DNA from: Terrabacter sp. Ter38
GTDB lineage: Bacteria > Actinomycetota > Actinomycetes > Actinomycetales > Dermatophilaceae
Length of the DNA: 64,000 nt
Reading direction: 5' to 3'
Assembly (NCBI RefSeq): GCF_024519435.1
Contig: NZ_JALJRZ010000002.1
Coordinates: forward strand, 1-64,000
Position numbers and translations under genes: made by a program
Shown here: positions 58,946-64,000 of the stretch, one piece after another
Numbering within the stretch: position 1 is the stretch's first letter
Layout: each line of letters opens with the position of its first letter
Notes under the pieces: generated by a model
Seen by the model: the letters and a program-made list of their open reading frames with translations, nothing else
The model's database searches: none
Told to the model about the DNA's origin: nothing

Positions 58946-60927
58946 GGCGCCGCCCCGGCCCGGGTGCCACGCACGTGCCGGAAGCCGTGCTGGTCGAGAG
59001 CGGGGTCGGGCGCGCCGGCCGGTTGGGCGCCGCCCCTTCCTCCACCGTCGCCGCTGCCGATGCGAGAGGTGAGGGCGTCGACGAGCATCCGCACCGACTC
59101 GGTGAGCAGGGGCTCGGACGGGTCGGGCGGCGGACGGCCGATGCGATGCTCGCGGCCCTCGAAGCAGGCCTCGAGGTTGTCGAAGGTCGAGGTGAAGAAG
59201 CGGCGGTAGGCCTCCTCGAGGAGGGGCCGGTGCAGCTCGGGCACCGAGGGTAGGTCGACCGCCTCGAGCGCCGTGGGCAGCGTGAAGAGCTGCCGGCCCC
59301 GGATGGTCACCATGGTGCCGGACCCACCGGCACGGTCGAAGGTGAGGGTGCCGTCGTCGTGCACGGCCGAACCGTTGGGGCTCGAGACGGTCCGCCACAG
59401 CAGCCGGTGGCGGTCCGGGCCGCGTTCGACGAGCTCGATCTTGCAGACGTCGATGGGCTCGCCGCCCCACGCGGCCAGGTAGTTCGGCTGCGGCAGGTAG
59501 AGGTTGCGCTCGGCCTGACGCTGTCGTGCGTCGCCTCCCCCCTCGGCTGGCACGGCATCCCCGACGAGCACGCGCCGGCCGCCGATGTAGTCGGCCATGA
59601 GGCTGATGCCCTCGGCGACGTCGACACGCTCGACCCACGCGTCGAAGTCGCCCGGGACGAGCCGGCGGACCTCGAAGAGGGTCGCCCCGTTCACGAGGCA
59701 CCACCGCAGGGCGTCGGGGTCGTCCGACATCGGCAGCCGGTCGATGACCGCGTCGACGCGGGCGAGCTCCTCGGGGAGCCCGTCGTAGTCCGCAGCGGAG
59801 TGCACGCCGGGGTCGAAACCGAGGGAGACGACCCGCCGCTCGACCCGTGACTTGTCCATCGTCGCGGCCCAGGTCTCGCCGCCCGCGGCCAGTGTCGCGG
59901 CCAGACCGAGCAGGGCCACGAGGCCGGCCTGTCCGACGGGGTCGGTGGCGGCCCGGACCGCCTCGGTCACGACCGGCCGCAGGGCCGCGAGCACGGGGTC
60001 GGCCCGGACCGACCCGGCATCCGGGCCGCCTGTCGCCGCGCTGAGGACCCGAGCCAGGCGAACGTCCCGAGCCACCCGACGGACTGCCCTGACGGCCAGC
60101 GGGTGGGCGCGGGCGACCCCGCGGAAGGGCCGATGGTCGCCCTCCAGCGTCCCGGACGGCGCCCCGATCGCTGCCACGGCTCCCTTGACCAGCGACGAGC
60201 TCGACGGGTCGACCCCGAGCAGGCCCGCGAGCGTGATGTCCGCCAGCACCGGATCGCGCGCGACGACGACGGTGTCCGTTTCCGTCACGTCCGGGAGGCG
60301 GCCACCGTCGGCGCCGCCGCTCGTCGAGAGGGCGTCGAGCAGCGCGAGGTGCGGGCCGAGGTGCCGGACCACCTCGACGGCCACGTCAGCGGGCTCGCAC
60401 CCGGCGACCTCCGGGGCGGCACGGAGCAGCGCGTCGAGGCACCCGGCATACGTGTCGACGAGGTCGGTGACGGCACGGCCGACGACGACGCGGGTGCCGG
60501 CGGTCAGCCACGCCCTCGAGACCGGCTGCGCCTCGAGGGCGCTGGTCCCGGGGGCCGGTGAGGGAACGAGGTCCTCGGCGAGGTCGATGACGGCATACGA
60601 CCGTCCCCGATCCGTGGTGCCGGTGAGGCCCGCAGCGTGCGCGAGCGCCCCCACCTCGCGGTGCCCGCGGTCGCGGTCCCGGCTCGTCAGCAGGCCCGCG
60701 ACGGCCACCTCGCACCCCGCCTCCACGAGCACGTCGACGACGACGTGCACGACGGTCGCCGACACCGGGGTCGGCGGTGAGAGCCGAACGAGGACGACCG
60801 CCGTGCCCGGTAGGGGCGACGGCGGCAGCACCCGGCGCACCGCTGCTGCGAGGAGCGCGGGGTCACGTCCTCGGACGACGATGGCGTCCGGAGGGTCAGA
60901 CGTTTCGGCGAGGCCGGCGGGCCACAT
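58942..60927 (-). CDS. DUF362-domain protein
   Basis: 661-residue protein. The N-terminal half fits DUF362 (AVVLVRLSPPTPVSATVVHV, VVDVLVEAGCEVAVAGLL, RSYAVIDLAEDL) and the C-terminal part is a conserved extension (LRWCLVNGATLFEVRRLVPG, DVAEGISLMADYIGGRRVLV) that I recall in actinobacterial members. The four-Cys iron-sulfur motif of some DUF362 proteins is not present. ATG at 60927 follows AGGAGG very closely. Translationally coupled to the epimerase. Function unknown; a two-step modification of one metabolite is a reasonable guess. Confidence 0.7.
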   Translation of the reverse strand: MWPAGLAETSDPPDAIVVRGRDPALLAAAVRRVLPPSPLPGTAVVLVRLSPPTPVSATVVHVVVDVLVEAGCEVAVAGLLTSRDRDRGHREVGALAHAAGLTGTTDRGRSYAVIDLAEDLVPSPAPGTSALEAQPVSRAWLTAGTRVVVGRAVTDLVDTYAGCLDALLRAAPEVAGCEPADVAVEVVRHLGPHLALLDALSTSGGADGGRLPDVTETDTVVVARDPVLADITLAGLLGVDPSSSSLVKGAVAAIGAPSGTLEGDHRPFRGVARAHPLAVRAVRRVARDVRLARVLSAATGGPDAGSVRADPVLAALRPVVTEAVRAATDPVGQAGLVALLGLAATLAAGGETWAATMDKSRVERRVVSLGFDPGVHSAADYDGLPEELARVDAVIDRLPMSDDPDALRWCLVNGATLFEVRRLVPGDFDAWVERVDVAEGISLMADYIGGRRVLVGDAVPAEGGGDARQRQAERNLYLPQPNYLAAWGGEPIDVCKIELVERGPDRHRLLWRTVSSPNGSAVHDDGTLTFDRAGGSGTMVTIRGRQLFTLPTALEAVDLPSVPELHRPLLEEAYRRFFTSTFDNLEACFEGREHRIGRPPPDPSEPLLTESVRMLVDALTSRIGSGDGGGRGGAQPAGAPDPALDQHGFRHVRGTRAGAAP

Positions 60928-61006
60928 GCCTCCTATGAAACCAGCGCCGCGTCCAGCCCAGTCAGAATCGGCCGGAAAGGGCCGAGGGTTCCTTGCCGGT
61001 TGCGCG

Positions 61007-61408
61007 TCAGGGGGTCGGGACGATCCGGACGACGACGCGGGTGCTGTTGCCGCGACGCACGACCCACTCGATGGCCATGAAGATGCGGAACTCGACACCG
61101 TACTTGCGGCTGAGCCGGCGGTTCACGGCCTCGGAGGCGGCCGAGTCGCGGATGATCTCGGCGCGGCCCTCGACGACGGGCGCGTCGGGCTTGACGTTGC
61201 CGCGACGGTCGCACGGCTGGAGCGTGACGCGCGGGTCGTTGCGCAGGCGCTTGAGCTTGCCGGCACCCTCAGGAGTGCTGACGATCGCGGCGCCGGCGTC
61301 GGGCAGCACCCACACGGGGGTCGGGACCGGCTCGCCGTTGCGGCGGTAGGTCGTCAGCAGCACGAAGCGTTCGCCGCCGAGATTGTGGAGCGTGGGCGCC
61401 TGGGTCAT
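61007..61408 (-). CDS. PPOX-class F420-dependent oxidoreductase-like protein
   Basis: 133-residue split-barrel protein: FVLLTTYRRNGEPVPTPVWV and AAIVSTPEGAGKLKRLRNDP followed by VTLQPCDRRGNV and VEGRAEII are typical of actinobacterial F420-binding PPOX proteins (Rv1155-like). These reduce or oxidise small molecules with F420. ATG at 61408 is preferred over an upstream GTG at 61414. Located divergently from the polymerase-ligase fusion. Confidence 0.85.
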   Translation of the reverse strand: MTQAPTLHNLGGERFVLLTTYRRNGEPVPTPVWVLPDAGAAIVSTPEGAGKLKRLRNDPRVTLQPCDRRGNVKPDAPVVEGRAEIIRDSAASEAVNRRLSRKYGVEFRIFMAIEWVVRRGNSTRVVVRIVPTP

Positions 61409-61460
61409 GGGCACGACGTACCCGCTCCGGCCGCGCCGCGAGCGGGGGCCCCGGTCGCCA

Positions 61461-61545
61461 CGCTGTGCATTGGGTCACCCCGTGACTCACGGCCCCTTCG
61501 TCCTGCTGCCGCGGAGCCGAGTCATCCCCTGACCGATGCACAGCG
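61461..61545. repeat. 10-bp inverted repeat in a divergent promoter region
   Basis: CGCTGTGCAT (61461-61470) and its exact complement ATGCACAGCG (61536-61545) flank 65 bases containing a smaller GTCACCCCGTGAC palindrome. It lies between the PPOX gene and the polymerase-ligase gene and could be an operator pair. Confidence 0.55.
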
Positions 61546-61576
61546 CGTGGTCCGTCCCGTGGTCGCACCTCGTGGC

Positions 61577-61582
61577 TACGAT
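61577..61582 (+). promoter_or_regulatory. Possible -10 element for a leaderless transcript
   Basis: TACGAT lies six bases before the GTG at 61589, with no Shine-Dalgarno. This spacing suits a transcript starting at or near the start codon. No clear -35 element is seen. Confidence 0.4.
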
Positions 61583-61588
61583 CGGCGG

Positions 61589-63790
61589 GTGAGCGCCAAG
61601 CCCGTCGTCGTCGAAGCGCCCAGTCCGTCGAGCCCGTCGGGCGTGCGGGAGGTCCGCGTCTCGAGCCCCGACCGGGTGCTGTGGCCCGCGGTGGGGATGG
61701 CCGACGGGCAGCCGGTCACGAAGCTCGACATGGCGCACTACCTCGTCGCCGTCGCCGACCCGATGCTCCGGGCGCTCGGCGACCGGCCGGTGACCCTCCA
61801 GCGCTTCCCGGAGGGCATCGAGGGCGAGGAGTTCTTCTCCAAGAACCCGCCCAAGGGCGTGCCCGAGGGCACGCGCACCGTCATGTGCACCTATCCGTCC
61901 GGCCGCAAGCACCCGCAGCTCGTCATCGACGAGATCGCCGACGCCGTGTGGGCCGCGCAGATGAACACCATCACCTTCCACCCGTGGCCGGTCCGCACGG
62001 GCGATGTCGACAAGCCCGACGAGCTGCGGATCGACCTCGACCCGCAGCCGGGGCGCGGCTTCAAGGACGCCGTCGAGGCGGCGGTCGCGCTGCGGGAGGT
62101 GATGGCCGAGATCGGGCTCACCGCGTGGGCCAAGACGTCGGGCAACCGGGGCGTCCACGTCTACGCACGGGTCGCGCCGACCCACGAGTTCCTCGACGTG
62201 CGCCACGGCGTCATCGGCATCGCGCGCGAGCTCGAGCGCCGGCTCCCCGACCTCGTCACCACCTCGTGGTGGAAGGAGGAGCGCGGCGAGAAGATCTTCG
62301 TCGACTTCAACCAGGCGTGCCGCGACCGCACCATCGCCTCGGCCTACTCGCCCCGGCCGCTCCCCGGCGCGCCGGTCTCGACGCCGGTCACCTGGGACGA
62401 GCTCGGGTCCGTCGACCCGAGGGAGCTGACGGTGCGCACCGTGCCGCAGCTCGTCGCCGACCGCGGCGACGCCTGGCGCGGCATCGACGACGAGGTCGGC
62501 GACGTCGCAGCCGCGATCGCCCTCTGGGACCAGGACGTCAGCGAGCGTGGCCTCGGCGAGCTGAACTTCCCGCCGGACTACCCCAAGATGCCGGGTGAGC
62601 CGCCGCGCGTGCAGCCCAGCAAGCGGCGTCAGGACAAGGCCGACACGGAGTACATGGCTCCCAAGGCGGAGCGCGACGCCGACCTGCGCACGACGTGGGG
62701 TATGCCGGTCGTCCCTCCGGTGTCCCCGATGCTCGCCAAGCCGGTCAAGGACTTCACGGCCGTCAAGGTCGACGTGCTCTACGAGCCGAAGTGGGACGGC
62801 TTCCGGTCGATCATCTTCCGCTCCGGAGACCTCGTCGAGATCGGGTCGCGCAACGAGAAGCCGATGACGCGCTACTTCCCCGACGTCGTCGAGGCCGTGC
62901 TCGCGAACTTCCCCGACAGGTGCGTCATCGACGGCGAGATCATCCTCGTGTCACCGGAGTCGGGTGACCGTCTCGACTTCGACCTGCTCCAGCAGCGCAT
63001 CCACCCGGCGGCCTCACGCGTCAAGAAGCTCGCCGCCGAGACACCGGCGTCGTTCGTCGCCTTCGACCTGCTCGCGCTCGGGGAGGAGTCCTACCTCGAC
63101 AAGCCGTTCGCCGAGCGCCGGGCCGCGCTCGAGAAGGCCCTCGCCACGACCGAGGCCCCGATCCACCTGACGGCGGCGACCGCTGACCGCGAGGTCGCCA
63201 AGGGCTGGTTCACCCAGTTCGAGGGCGCCGGGCTCGACGGGGTCATCGCCAAGCCCGTCGACGTCGCCTACGAGCCGGACAAGCGCCTCATGTTCAAGAT
63301 CAAGCACGAGCGCACGGCCGACTGCGTCGTGGCCGGCTACCGCGTGCACAAGAGCGGACCCGACGCCATCGGCTCGCTCCTGCTCGGGCTCTACGGAGAG
63401 GACGGACAGCTCGCCTCGGTCGGCGTCATCGGCGCCTTCCCCATGGCTCGCCGCAAGGAGCTCTTCGAGGAGCTCCAGCCGCTCGTCGCCGAGTGGGGCG
63501 AGCACCCCTGGAACTGGGCGGCTCCCGCGGAGGACACCGGCGGCGTACGCACTCCCCGGTCGTCGGAGTACTCCCGCTGGAACAACCAGAAGGACCTCTC
63601 GTTCGTGCCGCTCCGGCCCGAGCGGGTCGTCGAGGTGCGCTACGACCACATGGAGGGCACGCGCTTCCGGCACACGGCGCAGTTCGTCCGGTGGCGCGAG
63701 GACCGCACCCCCGAGTCGTGCACCTTCGACCAGCTCGACGAGCCCGTCAGCTACGACCTCGCCGACGTCCTCTCCGCCGGATCCGACTGA
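61589..63790 (+). CDS. PrimPolC-LigC fusion: DNA repair polymerase joined to ATP-dependent DNA ligase
   Basis: 733-residue two-domain enzyme. Residues about 20-310 form a LigD-type archaeo-eukaryotic primase-polymerase domain: Asp149 and Asp151 in RIDLDPQPGRG, the KTSGNRGVHVY motif and IFVDFNQACR hold the catalytic acids and nucleotide-binding His. Residues about 375-730 are an ATP-dependent ligase with adenylated Lys401 in EPKWDGFRS, EIGSRNEKPM, CVIDGEIIL and GLDGVIAK, ending in an OB-fold. The ligase half resembles mycobacterial LigC, and the order polymerase-ligase without a LigD phosphoesterase resembles adjacent prim-polC and ligC genes fused. Role: gap filling and nick sealing in repair. 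GTG start at 61589, probably leaderless. Confidence 0.85.
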   Translation: MSAKPVVVEAPSPSSPSGVREVRVSSPDRVLWPAVGMADGQPVTKLDMAHYLVAVADPMLRALGDRPVTLQRFPEGIEGEEFFSKNPPKGVPEGTRTVMCTYPSGRKHPQLVIDEIADAVWAAQMNTITFHPWPVRTGDVDKPDELRIDLDPQPGRGFKDAVEAAVALREVMAEIGLTAWAKTSGNRGVHVYARVAPTHEFLDVRHGVIGIARELERRLPDLVTTSWWKEERGEKIFVDFNQACRDRTIASAYSPRPLPGAPVSTPVTWDELGSVDPRELTVRTVPQLVADRGDAWRGIDDEVGDVAAAIALWDQDVSERGLGELNFPPDYPKMPGEPPRVQPSKRRQDKADTEYMAPKAERDADLRTTWGMPVVPPVSPMLAKPVKDFTAVKVDVLYEPKWDGFRSIIFRSGDLVEIGSRNEKPMTRYFPDVVEAVLANFPDRCVIDGEIILVSPESGDRLDFDLLQQRIHPAASRVKKLAAETPASFVAFDLLALGEESYLDKPFAERRAALEKALATTEAPIHLTAATADREVAKGWFTQFEGAGLDGVIAKPVDVAYEPDKRLMFKIKHERTADCVVAGYRVHKSGPDAIGSLLLGLYGEDGQLASVGVIGAFPMARRKELFEELQPLVAEWGEHPWNWAAPAEDTGGVRTPRSSEYSRWNNQKDLSFVPLRPERVVEVRYDHMEGTRFRHTAQFVRWREDRTPESCTFDQLDEPVSYDLADVLSAGSD

Positions 63791-63823
63791 GCGCCAGCGC
63801 GCGTTCGACCGGTTGGTGCCGTA

Positions 63824-64000
63824 TCAGTGACGGGGCTGCCGGGGACGGCGGTCGTGGTGGCGGTCGGCGGCCTCGCGCAGCTGGGAGACGACCTTGGCCT
63901 CCGCGTCTTTGAGCGCGGCCTTGGTGTCGGTCAGGTGTGAGACCCCGATGACGGTCGGCAGGCCGCTGACGCAGACCTCGACGGAGGTGTGCATGCCCGG
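63824..64000 (-). CDS. C-terminus of an unknown protein, cut by window edge
   Basis: 58 codons are open from the window edge to the stop at 63824-63826. The peptide includes HTSVEVCVSGLPTVIGVSHL and an Ala/Glu/Lys helix followed by a basic His/Arg tail (DRHHDRRPRQPRH). An ATG at 63994 could be the start of a 56-residue protein, but upstream sequence is missing. No family recognised. Convergent with the polymerase-ligase gene, 33 bases apart. Confidence 0.5.
   Translation of the reverse strand, partial: PGMHTSVEVCVSGLPTVIGVSHLTDTKAALKDAEAKVVSQLREAADRHHDRRPRQPRH

Noticed and set aside
59852-61588. Very long N-terminal extension of the polymerase-ligase protein
   Set aside because: The extension is an out-of-frame shadow of the minus-strand DUF362 and PPOX genes; the polymerase domain begins at the GTG 61589.

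Overview
The window is a high-GC bacterial chromosome segment with dense, tightly packed genes. GTG and TTG starts are common, 4-base ATGA/GTGA overlaps are frequent, and families typical of Actinomycetota are present (SigL-like and ECF41 sigma factors, F420/PPOX oxidoreductases, mycobacterial-type UdgB, LigC/PrimPolC). Gene content and an over-used GTATGCC heptamer suggest a soil or water member of the Micrococcales, perhaps Intrasporangiaceae; that placement is inference. No tRNA, rRNA, CRISPR array, insertion sequence or prophage was recognised.

Layout. 0.1-5 kb: CPBP membrane protease, a broken acetyltransferase, small membrane proteins, a family-5 uracil-DNA glycosylase, and a SigL-type ECF sigma factor with its zinc-finger anti-sigma. 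Divergent SigL-type promoters there also face a truncated gene. 5-14.4 kb: a six-gene arabinan/arabino-oligosaccharide operon (GH51, binding protein, two permeases, two exported GH43 enzymes) facing a divergent LacI regulator, with two operator-like repeats between. 14.4-17 kb: small accessory genes. 17-25 kb: a second LacI-controlled sugar operon (regulator, binding protein, two permeases, Tat-exported glucoamylase-like/GH144-like enzyme, cytoplasmic GH3), with a perfect 14-bp palindrome upstream. 25-27 kb: an ECF41 sigma factor divergent from a VOC-PPOX pair, with matching promoters on both strands. 27-44 kb: patatin-like lipase, a frameshifted Pol IV, arylamine N-acetyltransferase, DHA2-type MFS exporter, DUF222/HNH protein, LCAT-like acyl-hydrolase, hemerythrin with a histone-like tail, BenE-like transporter, inositol-phosphatase family enzyme, an XRE-type regulator, a double GNAT protein behind a strongly structured leader region, a CoxG-like protein and an NAD(P)-binding protein. 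44-48.5 kb: small membrane or surface proteins, including a DoxX-like gene whose ribosome-binding site is buried in a hairpin, and a dienelactone hydrolase.

48.5-53.5 kb is a biosynthetic cluster on the minus strand: UbiA prenyltransferase, type III polyketide synthase, isoprenylcysteine-methyltransferase-like enzyme, FAD oxidoreductase, IPP isomerase and an unknown protein. It looks suited to making a prenylated, methylated phenolic lipid or quinone. Divergent to it, 53.6-57.8 kb is a five-gene operon with no recognised function: a beta-propeller protein, a Ser/Thr/Asp-repeat protein, and three proteins with Ig-like NEW3-type domains, one carrying a 20-histidine stretch followed by a Gly-Cys metal-binding block. 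This operon is the best candidate for an undescribed system.

57.8-64 kb: an epimerase-DUF362 pair, a PPOX protein, a natural fusion of a PrimPolC-like polymerase to a LigC-like DNA ligase, and the end of one more gene.

All calls come from reading the sequence; no database search was run. Family names rest on remembered motifs and are graded by confidence.
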